Assembly: GCA_944381165.1 (NCBI GenBank)
Contig: CALWKC010000025.1
Span: forward strand, 1-40,344
Source of the DNA: an uncultured Lachnospira sp.
GTDB taxonomy: Bacteria; Bacillota; Clostridia; Lachnospirales; Lachnospiraceae
Direction of reading: 5' to 3'
Length of the DNA stretch: 40,344 bases
The translations under genes and the position numbers were made by a program. Shown here piece by piece: positions 1-7,788 of the stretch. The notes beneath the pieces were generated by a model. It saw only the letters and a list, made by a program, of their open reading frames with translations. It was not told the origin of the DNA and did no database searches. Each line of letters begins with the position of its first letter. The first letter of the stretch is position 1.

Positions 1-395
1 GCTTTTATCCTGCTGTTAATCCTGCTTTTGAACAGACAATGACAGTTTACCGTGAACAGGCACGAATTATCACAGAGATGGCACAGAGGTCAAGCTGCGT
101 TATTGTAGGGCGCTGCGCCGATTATATACTTAAAGAGTTTAAACCGTTCAGAATTTTTGTGTATGCGGACATGGAAAGTAAAATCAGGCGCTGCCGCGAA
201 AAGGCAGAGGAGGGCGAGAATTTGTCCGACAAGGAATTGAAACAGAAAATTTCAGGAATAGATAAGGGACGTGCCAAGTATTATGAGCTTTATACAGGGC
301 AGACATGGGGAAATAAATTGAATTTTGACCTTTGTATTAATACTACACAAACCTCTGTAAAGGAAATCGTACCTGCGATTGCGAAACTTTTTTAG
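1..395 (+). CDS. Cytidylate kinase-like family protein, 3' part only
   Basis: The frame is open from the first bases of the window, so the true start lies upstream and only the C-terminal part (about 131 codons, stop at 393-395) is visible. The segment with VIVGRCADYIL followed by a basic stretch (SKIRRCREKAEEG) and DKGRAKYYELYTGQTWG matches the C-terminal half of the cytidylate-kinase-like P-loop family common in Clostridia. The LID-type arginines and the GRAKYYE motif are typical of it. The P-loop would be upstream of the window. It is distinct from the true cmk at 32362-33027, so the chromosome carries two CMK-fold proteins; this one probably has another role. Substrate unknown. Confidence 0.75.
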   Translation, partial: FYPAVNPAFEQTMTVYREQARIITEMAQRSSCVIVGRCADYILKEFKPFRIFVYADMESKIRRCREKAEEGENLSDKELKQKISGIDKGRAKYYELYTGQTWGNKLNFDLCINTTQTSVKEIVPAIAKLF

Positions 396-540
396 TTTTC
401 ATGTTTATAAGGTTTTGACAAATTTTGAAATTAATATTCATAAAATACTTTTCATTTTCAGCATTAGATGATAATATTAATATATATAGTTTTATTTTAT
501 GTGACGAAATGATAAAAATATTATTGGTTGGTGTTGTAAA
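396..540. other. AT-rich upstream region of the PilZ gene
   Basis: This 145-bp gap is very AT-rich. A perfect TTGACA lies at 415-420, but the best -10 match, TAAAAT at 441-446, gives a 20-nt spacer, so it is not a convincing sigma-A promoter. No flagellar sigma-28 type site was recognised. No terminator was seen after the upstream gene. Confidence 0.3.
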
Positions 541-1374
541 ATGAAATTGACGGAGATAGGTGCCGGCTCAAAGATTATCATGCATGTCGGCATGAACGGA
601 CAGTTTATGGACTTTCCTACTGTTATTGTACAGCCTCAGGAAAACTGTGTTATAGCTGAGGCGATTCGTGTGAACGGCAAAGTACTCGGACTTCAGTCCG
701 ATAATATCCATGTTGATTTGATGCTTATAAGAGAAGATAAAAGTCCGGTTATATGGAAAAACGTGCGCTGCAGTATGGTGACATTTGATTCGAGGATGCA
801 TTATAAGGTTACGGCATTTGCGGAGGGATATGAGGTCAACAGAAGAGAAGCTTTTAGAGTATTCGTGGGAAAAGACGGGGTTGCACAGCTTGGCATGAAC
901 AGAAAAGCTGAGAATGTCATTGTCAAGGATGTGAGCGAAAACGGCTTTTCGTTTATATCTTCCGAGGATTTGGAGAATTTTATAAATTCTCCGGTCAGAC
1001 TTGTGTTTTCCGATATGGAGTTGAATTTGAGCCTGATGGGAATTGTTGTGAGAAAGGTTGCAGTCGATGATAAAAAGAATTTATACGGCTGTAAGCTGAG
1101 TGTCGATAACCATGCGCTTTCGAGATACATAAATGACAAACAGAGACAGCTTCTTTCCAGCGGCAGCGGCAGAATAAGCGATAAAACTGTCGAGATGTTT
1201 AAGGAGTCGGTGGAAAGCGACAGAAGAGAAGCCTTAAGAAAGAGTTCAGCAGGTCAGAAGAACAGCTCAAAGCACAGATATTTAGGAATATCACACGGGC
1301 GCGATATAAATGATGTGGATAAAAAGGAAAGACGCGATGTATTCAAGATGAGACATATGGGGAAGAGGGTGTGA
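541..1374 (+). CDS. PilZ domain protein, YcgR-like flagellar brake / c-di-GMP receptor
   Basis: This 277-residue protein has an N-terminal YcgR-type (PilZN) beta domain at about residues 5-95 and a PilZ domain at about 99-200. Both c-di-GMP binding motifs are visible: RREAFR at 101-106 (the RxxxR signature) and DVSENG at 130-135 (DxSxxG). YGCKL at 182-186 closes the barrel. A basic, disordered tail follows (about 205-277). In YcgR/DgrA/YpfA proteins, c-di-GMP-loaded PilZ slows the flagellar motor. The stop overlaps the start of the next gene by 4 bp, so the two are probably translationally coupled. Their pairing with a flagellar YvyF-like protein supports a motility role. The long basic tail is unusual for the family. 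Confidence 0.85.
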   Translation: MKLTEIGAGSKIIMHVGMNGQFMDFPTVIVQPQENCVIAEAIRVNGKVLGLQSDNIHVDLMLIREDKSPVIWKNVRCSMVTFDSRMHYKVTAFAEGYEVNRREAFRVFVGKDGVAQLGMNRKAENVIVKDVSENGFSFISSEDLENFINSPVRLVFSDMELNLSLMGIVVRKVAVDDKKNLYGCKLSVDNHALSRYINDKQRQLLSSGSGRISDKTVEMFKESVESDRREALRKSSAGQKNSSKHRYLGISHGRDINDVDKKERRDVFKMRHMGKRV

Positions 1375-1910
1375 GATTGATGGACGATAATAAAATGCAG
1401 GAAACTATGGAACAGTCTCTGAAAAAGCGCTCACAGAAGACATTTGAAAAAACTAAGATCTGTCCGTTTTGCGGCAATAATATGAAATATATATACGGTG
1501 AGATGTATGAGTGCCCGGGCTGCGGACGCAAGGAACTGACGGACTTCGGCAAGGTAAGGCGTTTCCTTGACACAAACGGACCTCAGCCTGCTATAGTTAT
1601 ATCTGATGCAACCGGTGTCAGTCTGGAAGTTATAGACGGTTTTTTAAAACAGGGAAGAGTTGAGATACCGGACGGCTCCGAGGTATATATAAAGTGTCAG
1701 AAATGCGGAACTGATATTCGATACGGGAGATACTGCCCGGAATGCATGATGCAGATGACTAAAAATATAGGGCAGGCGCTCTGGTCGCCTGAAATGGGAG
1801 AAAAGCCTCATAATAAGCCTGATATGTCAGGTCGTATGCATACTCTTGACAGGGATAGAAGACGTTTTAAGGAAGGAAAATCAGACAAAGACAGCAAGCT
1901 TAAAAGATAG
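1371..1910 (+). CDS. Zinc-ribbon flagellar operon protein, YvyF/TIGR03826-like
   Basis: This 179-residue protein has two four-cysteine clusters: C31/C34/C48/C51 and C109/C112/C122/C125. Between them, at about 60-95, is a small helix-turn-helix-like region (GKVRRFLDTNGPQPAIVISDATGVS in part). This arrangement matches the TIGR03826/YvyF flagellar-operon family, which lies near flgM and flgK in Firmicutes. The start given is GTG at 1371, overlapping the PilZ stop; an ATG at 1380 is equally possible, since the purine-rich ribosome site at 1359-1369 could serve either. The C-terminal 45 residues are charged and low complexity. Function is not established; a regulatory or assembly role in motility is an inference. 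Confidence 0.7.
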   Translation: MRLMDDNKMQETMEQSLKKRSQKTFEKTKICPFCGNNMKYIYGEMYECPGCGRKELTDFGKVRRFLDTNGPQPAIVISDATGVSLEVIDGFLKQGRVEIPDGSEVYIKCQKCGTDIRYGRYCPECMMQMTKNIGQALWSPEMGEKPHNKPDMSGRMHTLDRDRRRFKEGKSDKDSKLKR

Positions 1911-1996
1911 CAAAACCGTTGTTCCATATGGCTTACGGATTTTGTGGTACCGCTGTATTGTATAAAATTTAATTTAAGAAGAGAGAGGTATAAGAT

Positions 1997-3280
1997 ATGG
2001 AGCAGCTCAGTGTTAAAGGCAAATATATTTATAAGGGCGATAAGCCTTTTTTTATGCTTGCAGATACAGCATGGCTGCTTTATGATAAGCTCGAAGACGA
2101 AGAGATAGAGTTGTATTACAAAAACCGAAGAGGTCTGGGGTTTAATACAATATTTGCGGTAGCCGTTTATTCTGATCCGCGGTTTGAAACACAGGACGGC
2201 ATGCCGCACGGTAATAAAGATATAAACAGCTTGGATTACTGGAATGCTGTTTCACGAAATATTGATGTTGCAGAAAAATATGGGTTATATGTTGCGCTTT
2301 TGCCGGCATGGGGCTCGTTTGTTAAAAAAGGTTACATAAACTGCGATAATGTGCAAAAATACGCTGATTTTTTAGGCGATTTTTTCAAGGAAAAACAAAA
2401 TCTGATATGGGTTATCGGAGGAGATGTGCGCGGAGATACTAATTTTGAGGTTTTCGATACACTTGGAAGAACTCTTAAGAGGTGTAATCCCGAGAGGCTT
2501 ATAACTTATCACCCGTTTGGCAGAACGGGGTCGTATCTATGGTTTAACGACTGTCAGTGGCTTGATTTTAACACGTTTCAATCCGGACACAGGAGATACG
2601 ACCAGCTCAAGCTAAACGTGTGGGATGATAATTCGTCTAATGAGGACAGCTTCGGCGAGGATAACTGGAAGTATGTCGCCAAAAATTTTTCGTACGATAA
2701 AGTAAAGCCGTGCATGGATGCCGAGCCTTCATATGAAGGGATAGTGCAGGGGCTGCACGATTTTTCTCAGCCTTATTGGGAGGCGCGCGATGTGCGCCGT
2801 TATGCGTACTGGAGCGTTTTTGAGGGAGCATGCGGATTTACGTACGGTAATAATGCAGTGATTCAGTTCTACCGTCAGGGTGAAAGACGCGCATACGGCG
2901 TGCGTGAAACGTGGCTCGAGGGGCTTCATGCCTGCGGAGGCTCACAGATGCAGTACCTTAAGGCAATTATGGAGAGCGTGGACTTTGTCAATGGAGAGGC
3001 TCATCCCGAATATGTTTTAAATCAGGGAGAAAAATACCACCGCACAAGTGTTTTTGCAGGCAAGGACTTTGTTTTATGCTATAATTACTGCGGAGATACC
3101 ATAGAGCTTTGCCTCAAAGATTACAGCGGCAGGACTTTTGATGCGTATTGGATTAATCCTGAAAACGGCAGCAGAAGCTATATAAATACATTTTTGTGCG
3201 GTGAAGGTGAATTGAATTTTTCGCCTGCGCCGAGGCATGAGCTGTCCAACGATTGGGTGCTTGCGCTTTTATTCGTATAA
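1997..3280 (+). CDS. GH140-like apiosidase (DUF4038 family), cytoplasmic
   Basis: This 427-residue protein is a DUF4038/apiosidase-like (beta/alpha)8 barrel with a C-terminal beta domain of the kind called putative collagen-binding (about 345-427). Diagnostic stretches are FFMLADTAWLLYDKL at 18-32, WVIGGDVRGD at 138-147 and DAEPSYEG at 241-248; the acidic residues of the last two are candidate catalytic groups. Characterised GH140 enzymes remove apiose from rhamnogalacturonan-II side chains. There is no signal peptide, so the enzyme should act on short imported oligosaccharides. The galacturonate genes next door fit pectin use. A good ribosome site (GAAGAGAGAGG) precedes the ATG. Other DUF4038 activities cannot be excluded. 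Confidence 0.75.
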   Translation: MEQLSVKGKYIYKGDKPFFMLADTAWLLYDKLEDEEIELYYKNRRGLGFNTIFAVAVYSDPRFETQDGMPHGNKDINSLDYWNAVSRNIDVAEKYGLYVALLPAWGSFVKKGYINCDNVQKYADFLGDFFKEKQNLIWVIGGDVRGDTNFEVFDTLGRTLKRCNPERLITYHPFGRTGSYLWFNDCQWLDFNTFQSGHRRYDQLKLNVWDDNSSNEDSFGEDNWKYVAKNFSYDKVKPCMDAEPSYEGIVQGLHDFSQPYWEARDVRRYAYWSVFEGACGFTYGNNAVIQFYRQGERRAYGVRETWLEGLHACGGSQMQYLKAIMESVDFVNGEAHPEYVLNQGEKYHRTSVFAGKDFVLCYNYCGDTIELCLKDYSGRTFDAYWINPENGSRSYINTFLCGEGELNFSPAPRHELSNDWVLALLFV

Positions 3281-3297
3281 ATAATCAGGTATAAATA

Positions 3298-3334
3298 TGC
3301 CGCCGCTGAATTAGATTGATATTCAGCGGCGGCA
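3298..3334. repeat. GC-rich 14-bp hairpin downstream of the GH140 gene
   Basis: A perfect inverted repeat, TGCCGCCGCTGAAT at 3298-3311 and its complement at 3321-3334, encloses a 9-nt loop. It is followed by A residues rather than T on the plus strand. It may strengthen termination together with the next hairpin. Confidence 0.6.
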
Positions 3335-3337
3335 AAA

Positions 3338-3383
3338 AATAAGTCCCTAAAGTTATGAAACGACTTTAGGGACTTATTTTTTT
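3338..3383. terminator. Bidirectional intrinsic terminator between GH140 gene and uxaC
   Basis: A 16-bp stem (AATAAGTCCCTAAAGT at 3338-3353 with its complement at 3363-3378) is followed by a T run at 3379-3383 on the plus strand. It is preceded by an A run that becomes a T run on the minus strand. It sits between two convergent genes. Confidence 0.9.
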
Positions 3384-3391
3384 AGTGATTT

Positions 3392-4798
3392 TTACAGATT
3401 AAATCCAAAGTATCTTACAGCGTTGTTGTATGAGATACCTTCAACGATTTTCTTAAGTGCCTTTTCATCGTTTGGATATTCTCCGTTCTCAACCCAGCCG
3501 CCGATTAACTCGCACATAATTCTTCTGAAGTACTCATGTCTTGTGTAAGAGAGGAAGCTTCTTGAGTCTGTGAGCATTCCGATGAAGTTGCCTAAGAGGC
3601 TTAAGTTTGCAAGGCTTGTCATCTGGTTTGTCATGCCGACCTTATGGTCGTTAAACCACCATGCAGAGCCCTGCTGAATTTTGCCTACTGCCTTTGAATC
3701 CTGGAAACAGCCGATAACTGTACCGATGGCTGCGTTTACAGAAGGATTGAGAGAGTAGATGATTGTCTTAGGAAGCTCGTCAGTGCTGTTTAATGCATTT
3801 AAGAACTGAGCCATCTCTGCTGAGCAGTCATATGTGTTGATGCAGTCATAACCGGTATCAGGTCCTAACTGCTTGTATCTCAGAACATTGTTGTCGCGGA
3901 TTGTGCCATAGTGAAGCTGCATTACCCAGTTAAGACGGTTGTATTCCTTACCTACTGAAACCATAAATGCAGTCTTGAATTTGTTCATTTCGTCAACTGT
4001 AATCTGAGCGCCTGAAAGTCTCTTTGCGTAGATAGACTCGATTTCTTCATCTGTGTATGGCTTGTACATAACATACTCGAGAGCGTGGTCAGACACAGAG
4101 CAGCCCATAGAGGCAAAGAACTCCATTCTCTTTTTCAGCGCTTCCATTAAAGTTGCAAAAGACTTAACTTCAATACCGCTGACTTCTGACAGAGTCTTGA
4201 TATAGTCGAGATACTCAGGCTTCTCGAGATTCATAGCCTTGTCAGGTCTCCATGCAGGAAGTACCTGAACATCAAATGTATCGTCTTCTGCAAGAACTTT
4301 GTGCCACTCAAGTGAATCAACAGGGTCGTCTGTCGTGCAGATTAACGTAACATTAGACTGTTTGATTAAGTTTCTGACAGACATAGAATCTTCCTGAAGT
4401 TTAGCGTTGCAGAGATTCCATACCTCTTCGGCAGTCTCACCGTTTAAAATGCCTGTGTAGCCGAAATATCTCTGTAATTCGAGGTGACTCCAGTGGTAGA
4501 GAGGGTTGCCGATTGCCATTTCAAGCGTCTCAGCCCACTTCTGGAACTTTTCTCTGTCGGAAGCATCACCTGTAATGTATTTTTCATCTACGCCGTTAGT
4601 TCTCATCTGACGCCATTTGTAATGGTCGCCGCCCAGCCATACCTGCGTGATGTTCTCGAACTTTCTGTCCTCTGCAATTTCCTTAGGATTAATGTGGCAG
4701 TGGTAGTCGAGAATAGGCATTTTGTCAGCATAATCGTGAAATAAATGCTGCGCTGTAGGTGTTGAGAGTAAAAAGTCTTTGTCCATAAATTGTTTCAT
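3392..4798 (-). CDS. uxaC: Glucuronate/galacturonate isomerase UxaC
   Basis: This 468-residue protein isomerises D-galacturonate to D-tagaturonate (and D-glucuronate to D-fructuronate), EC 5.3.1.12, the first cytoplasmic step of hexuronate catabolism. It has the amidohydrolase-type metal motif DYHCHINPKEI with H33 and H35, the family stretches QLHYGTIRDNN and GWVENGEYPND, and the usual family length. The start ATG has a strong AGGAGGAAAG-type ribosome site. The gene lies 17 nt after the lacI-family gene and should be cotranscribed with it. A two-way terminator closes the unit. The remaining pathway enzymes (uxaB, uxaA, kdgK, eda) are divergent and next door, so the physiological substrate is most likely galacturonate from pectin. 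Confidence 0.96.
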   Translation of the reverse strand: MKQFMDKDFLLSTPTAQHLFHDYADKMPILDYHCHINPKEIAEDRKFENITQVWLGGDHYKWRQMRTNGVDEKYITGDASDREKFQKWAETLEMAIGNPLYHWSHLELQRYFGYTGILNGETAEEVWNLCNAKLQEDSMSVRNLIKQSNVTLICTTDDPVDSLEWHKVLAEDDTFDVQVLPAWRPDKAMNLEKPEYLDYIKTLSEVSGIEVKSFATLMEALKKRMEFFASMGCSVSDHALEYVMYKPYTDEEIESIYAKRLSGAQITVDEMNKFKTAFMVSVGKEYNRLNWVMQLHYGTIRDNNVLRYKQLGPDTGYDCINTYDCSAEMAQFLNALNSTDELPKTIIYSLNPSVNAAIGTVIGCFQDSKAVGKIQQGSAWWFNDHKVGMTNQMTSLANLSLLGNFIGMLTDSRSFLSYTRHEYFRRIMCELIGGWVENGEYPNDEKALKKIVEGISYNNAVRYFGFNL

Positions 4799-4815
4799 GG
4801 TCTTTCCTCCTAAAA

Positions 4816-5820
4816 TTAAAATTTTGTTGTTTTGCGTTTTATTAAATCAGCAGTGACAGTGTTCAGCTTAGGAACGCTGTTACCGCTTAAAACCTGCATC
4901 AGAAGGCTTACGGCAGTAGTGGAGAGCTGTTCAACCTTACTATCAATAGATGATAACTCGGGTTCGGTACAATTTGCAAGTACCGAATTGTTATATCCTA
5001 TAATTTGTAACTCATCAGGCACTTTTACAGAGTGCTCATACGCAAATTTTACGGCTCCGACGGCGAGAGAGTCATCCGAGGCGAGCACAGCGTCAAAATA
5101 AAATGCTTCATTATAAAGAGCTGTAAGATAATCCTTTGCCTTTGAAATATTTTTTGTGCACAGGTGAAGCTGCTTTTTGTCGGGAGTCATTCCTGCGTCG
5201 CTAAGTGCGTCTCTAAATCCCTGCAGCTTGTTCATTCCGCTGGTGGAGGTGCTGGTATAAAAATATACAGGCTTTTTTACGCCGCTTTCTATCAGCTTTG
5301 CCGTAGAAGAGTACACCGCACTCCTGTCGTCGCACATTACACAGTATATATTTTCGCCATCAAGATAGCCGTTTACAAGTATAATAGGCATCTCTGAGGC
5401 TGCCTCAATTATATAAGTGTTATCAATAGCCGGGTCGCTGCTCACAAACTGAGAACCGACAAGAATAATTCCGTCAACACGCTTGCTTAAGAGAAGTGAA
5501 AGATATTTGCGCTTGTTGTCATAATCATTGCCTGTGCAGCACAGGAGCGCATCGTAGCCAAAGCTTCTCAAAGTCTGTTCAGCATAATAGACTGCGTTGG
5601 CAAGGTATGTGTCCGAAGAATCAGTGCACATTATGCCGATAGTTTTCATGGTGTTTAAGCCGAGCCCGCGCGCAAAAATATTAGGAGTGTAATCAAGCTC
5701 TTTTATTGCTGACAGCACCTTGCTGCGCGTCTTGTCGCTGACGTTTGAGTTGCCGTTTAAAACCCTTGAAACGGTAGCTATTGATACGCCGGCTTTTTTA
5801 GATACATCATAAATATTCAT
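4816..5820 (-). CDS. LacI-family transcriptional regulator of the hexuronate locus
   Basis: This 334-residue protein has a LacI helix-turn-helix at its N-terminus (DVSKKAGVSIATVSRVLNG, residues 4-22), a hinge helix (YTPNIFARGL) and a periplasmic-binding-protein-like effector domain at about 60-330. It is the first gene of the lacI-uxaC unit and is divergent from uxaB. Two 14-bp palindromes in the shared promoter region (5859-5872 and 6009-6022) have the shape expected of a LacI-family operator, and one sits just downstream of its own -10. It is likely a local, autoregulated repressor relieved by a hexuronate-pathway intermediate, as for KdgR/UxuR-type proteins. The inducer cannot be read from the sequence. 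Confidence 0.88.
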   Translation of the reverse strand: MNIYDVSKKAGVSIATVSRVLNGNSNVSDKTRSKVLSAIKELDYTPNIFARGLGLNTMKTIGIMCTDSSDTYLANAVYYAEQTLRSFGYDALLCCTGNDYDNKRKYLSLLLSKRVDGIILVGSQFVSSDPAIDNTYIIEAASEMPIILVNGYLDGENIYCVMCDDRSAVYSSTAKLIESGVKKPVYFYTSTSTSGMNKLQGFRDALSDAGMTPDKKQLHLCTKNISKAKDYLTALYNEAFYFDAVLASDDSLAVGAVKFAYEHSVKVPDELQIIGYNNSVLANCTEPELSSIDSKVEQLSTTAVSLLMQVLSGNSVPKLNTVTADLIKRKTTKF

Positions 5821-5858
5821 ACGGCTGTGTTAATCCTCCAAGTACAAAAATACGTAAA

Positions 5859-5872
5859 TGTAAGCACTTACA
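5859..5872. promoter_or_regulatory. LacI-family operator, lacI side
   Basis: TGTAAGCACTTACA is a palindrome with one mismatch pair, 14 bp downstream of the lacI -10 box. It matches the perfect copy at 6009-6022 at 13 of 14 positions. Centre-to-centre distance between the two is 150 bp. Confidence 0.7.
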
Positions 5873-5885
5873 TATTGATAAATTT

Positions 5886-5914
5886 ATTATACAATGGTAT
5901 TATAATAAAAACAA
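5886..5914 (-). promoter_or_regulatory. Probable sigma-A promoter of lacI-uxaC
   Basis: On the minus strand TTGTTT (5914-5909), a 17-nt spacer and TATAAT (5891-5886) lie about 65 bp before the lacI start. The operator at 5859-5872 would overlap the early transcribed region. Confidence 0.6.
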
Positions 5915-5973
5915 GTGCAATGTGAAATTTTAATTTTTTACATAAAATAATGTTATTTTTATGTAAAAAAATA

Positions 5974-6002
5974 TTGACTTCTTGAAGCGATAAGGTTATT
6001 TT
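5974..6002 (+). promoter_or_regulatory. Probable sigma-A promoter of uxaB
   Basis: TTGACT (5974-5979), a 17-nt spacer and TATTTT (5997-6002) are followed at once by the perfect palindrome at 6009-6022. Repressor bound there would cover the transcription start. Confidence 0.6.
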
Positions 6003-6008
6003 AATGAC

Positions 6009-6022
6009 TGTAAGCGCTTACA
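6009..6022. promoter_or_regulatory. Perfect palindromic operator at the uxaB promoter (LacI-type, also fits a cre site)
   Basis: TGTAAGCGCTTACA is a perfect 14-bp palindrome. It agrees with the CcpA catabolite-response consensus TGWAARCGYTWNCW as well as with a LacI/KdgR-type operator. The local regulator is the simplest reader because a second copy lies at its own promoter; CcpA is the alternative. Confidence 0.75.
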
Positions 6023-6090
6023 TACTGCACTTATTGAATACCATTTACTGGTGAAAAAAGGGTACGTTCCCTAAATAAAAAAGGAGATTA

Positions 6091-7593
6091 ATGATGCAAA
6101 GATTAAACAAGAGTATTACACATGCAGTTGACAGACCTGTTAAGGTTATGCAGTTTGGTGAGGGTAATTTCCTTAGAGCATTCGTTGATTATATCTTCGA
6201 TGTCACTAACGAAAAGACCGATTTTAATGGCGGCATTGTAATTGTTAAGCCTATCGAGTTCGGTACACTTGATAGATTTCATGATCAGGAATGCCAGTAT
6301 ACACTTCAGTTAAGAGGCTTCGAGAACGGACAGCCTAAGGAGATAACACGTCAGATAACTTCGGTGGTTGATGCTGTTGCTGCAATCGAGGACTATGATA
6401 AGTTTATGGAGTATGGTACATCTGAGACTCTTCGTTTCATTGTTTCCAACACAACAGAGGCCGGTATTGTATTTGATGCGACAGATGATTTCAATGCATG
6501 CCCTCCTAAGACATATCCTGGAAAGCTTACAAAGCTCCTTTATGAGAGATACAAAAAGTTCAACGGCGCTGCTGACAAGGGACTTATTCTTCTTCCTTGC
6601 GAGCTTATCGCTGACAATGGTATTGAATTAAAGAAGTGCATTATGCAGTTTATAGACCTTTGGAAGCTTGAAGACGGTTTCAAGGATTGGGTCAACGCTA
6701 ACTGCTCGTTCTGCCCGACGCTTGTGGACAGAATTGTGCCTGGTTATCCTAGAGAAGACGCAGCAGCACTCTGTGAGGAGTGGGGCTATGAGGACCAGCT
6801 TATCGACAGAGCTGAGACATTTGGTCTCTGGGTTATTGAGAGTGATTCAAATCTTTCTCTTGAACAGCTTGAGAAGGAGCTTCCGTTCAAGGAGGCTGGT
6901 CTTAATGTTGTATTTACAAAGGACCATCATCCGTATAAGGAGAGAAAGGTTAGAATTCTTAACGGCTCTCATACATCGTTTGTATTGGCATCTTTCCTTG
7001 CAGGCAACAATATTGTTAAGGAGTCTATGGATGACCCGACAATCAGACAGTATATGGAAGAGACTCTTTATGATGAAGTAATCCCGACTCTTTCTCTGCC
7101 GAAAGAGGATTGCGAGGAGTTTACAAAGGCTGTTATCGACAGATTTTTAAATCCGTTTGTAAAGCATCAGCTTCTTGATATTTCGCTTAACTCTGTATCT
7201 AAGTGGGAAGCAAGATGTCTGCCTTCATTCCTCGGATATGTGAAGAAGTTTAACAAGCTGCCTAAGTACCTTACATTTTCTATCGCAGCGCTTATGAGCT
7301 TCTACACATCACAGACAGAGGTTGAGTTCAACGGCGGTATTTGTCTCCAGGGCGACAGAAACGGTGAAAATTATTACATTCGTGACGACAAGGCAGTTCT
7401 TGATTTCTTTAAGGAGAATTCCGCAAAGTCACCTGCTGAATTTACACATGCTTACCTGAGCAATACAAGCTTCTTCGGCGGCGAGGATCTCTCAAAGGTA
7501 GAAGGTCTTGAGGAGAAGGTTACAGCTTATATTGCAGACATCAGAGAAAGAGGCATGAGAGCTGTTGTCACAGACCTTGTAAATAATAAGTAA
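6091..7593 (+). CDS. uxaB: Tagaturonate reductase (altronate oxidoreductase) UxaB
   Basis: This 500-residue NADH-dependent polyol/mannonate dehydrogenase-family enzyme reduces D-tagaturonate to D-altronate, EC 1.1.1.58. Visible features are the N-terminal nucleotide-binding motif GEGNFLRAF at 23-31, PGYPRED at 217-223 and the catalytic-domain signature KVRILNGSH at 286-294. The family length fits. Two adjacent ATG codons occur at 6091 and 6094; AAGGAG at 6081-6086 is better spaced for 6094, so the protein may be one residue shorter. It is the first gene rightward of the divergent control region and is followed by a strong terminator, so uxaA needs read-through or its own promoter. The fructuronate reductase UxuB is a relative, but the neighbours favour UxaB. 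Confidence 0.93.
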   Translation: MMQRLNKSITHAVDRPVKVMQFGEGNFLRAFVDYIFDVTNEKTDFNGGIVIVKPIEFGTLDRFHDQECQYTLQLRGFENGQPKEITRQITSVVDAVAAIEDYDKFMEYGTSETLRFIVSNTTEAGIVFDATDDFNACPPKTYPGKLTKLLYERYKKFNGAADKGLILLPCELIADNGIELKKCIMQFIDLWKLEDGFKDWVNANCSFCPTLVDRIVPGYPREDAAALCEEWGYEDQLIDRAETFGLWVIESDSNLSLEQLEKELPFKEAGLNVVFTKDHHPYKERKVRILNGSHTSFVLASFLAGNNIVKESMDDPTIRQYMEETLYDEVIPTLSLPKEDCEEFTKAVIDRFLNPFVKHQLLDISLNSVSKWEARCLPSFLGYVKKFNKLPKYLTFSIAALMSFYTSQTEVEFNGGICLQGDRNGENYYIRDDKAVLDFFKENSAKSPAEFTHAYLSNTSFFGGEDLSKVEGLEEKVTAYIADIRERGMRAVVTDLVNNK

Positions 7594-7623
7594 TTAAACT
7601 ATATTAAACTGACTTTTAAGTCG

Positions 7624-7663
7624 AATACCCCGCCGTATGCAGCTGCTGCGGGGTATTATTTTT
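7624..7663 (+). terminator. Intrinsic terminator after uxaB
   Basis: The stem AATACCCCGC (7624-7633) / GCGGGGTATT (7648-7657) has a 14-nt loop and is followed by a T run at 7659-7663. Confidence 0.88.
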
Positions 7664-7736
7664 AATATTTGTTTTGTTTTTGTGTATTTAGTTTAATCGG
7701 GAGGGAAACCTTTCAATTATAAATAAATTTTTTGTA

Positions 7737-7768
7737 ATCAGAAAATGCTTGGCACAGTGTTTTCTGAT
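7737..7768 (+). promoter_or_regulatory. Inverted repeat in the uxaA leader, just before the ribosome site
   Basis: ATCAGAAAA (7737-7745) pairs with TTTTCTGAT (7760-7768). Two G-T pairs and one C-G pair extend this to a 12-bp stem with an 8-nt loop. The strong AAGGAGG site of uxaA begins about 8 nt later. It could be an operator or an RNA hairpin controlling translation; no T run follows. Confidence 0.45.
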
Positions 7769-7788
7769 ACTATAAAAGGAGGCATGGT

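Noticed and set aside
396-540. Sigma-A promoter at TTGACA 415 for the PilZ gene
   Set aside because: The nearest -10 gives a 20-nt spacer, outside the normal range.
3298-3334. First hairpin after the GH140 gene as an independent terminator
   Set aside because: It is followed by A rather than T residues; the hairpin 4 bp further on has proper T runs both ways.
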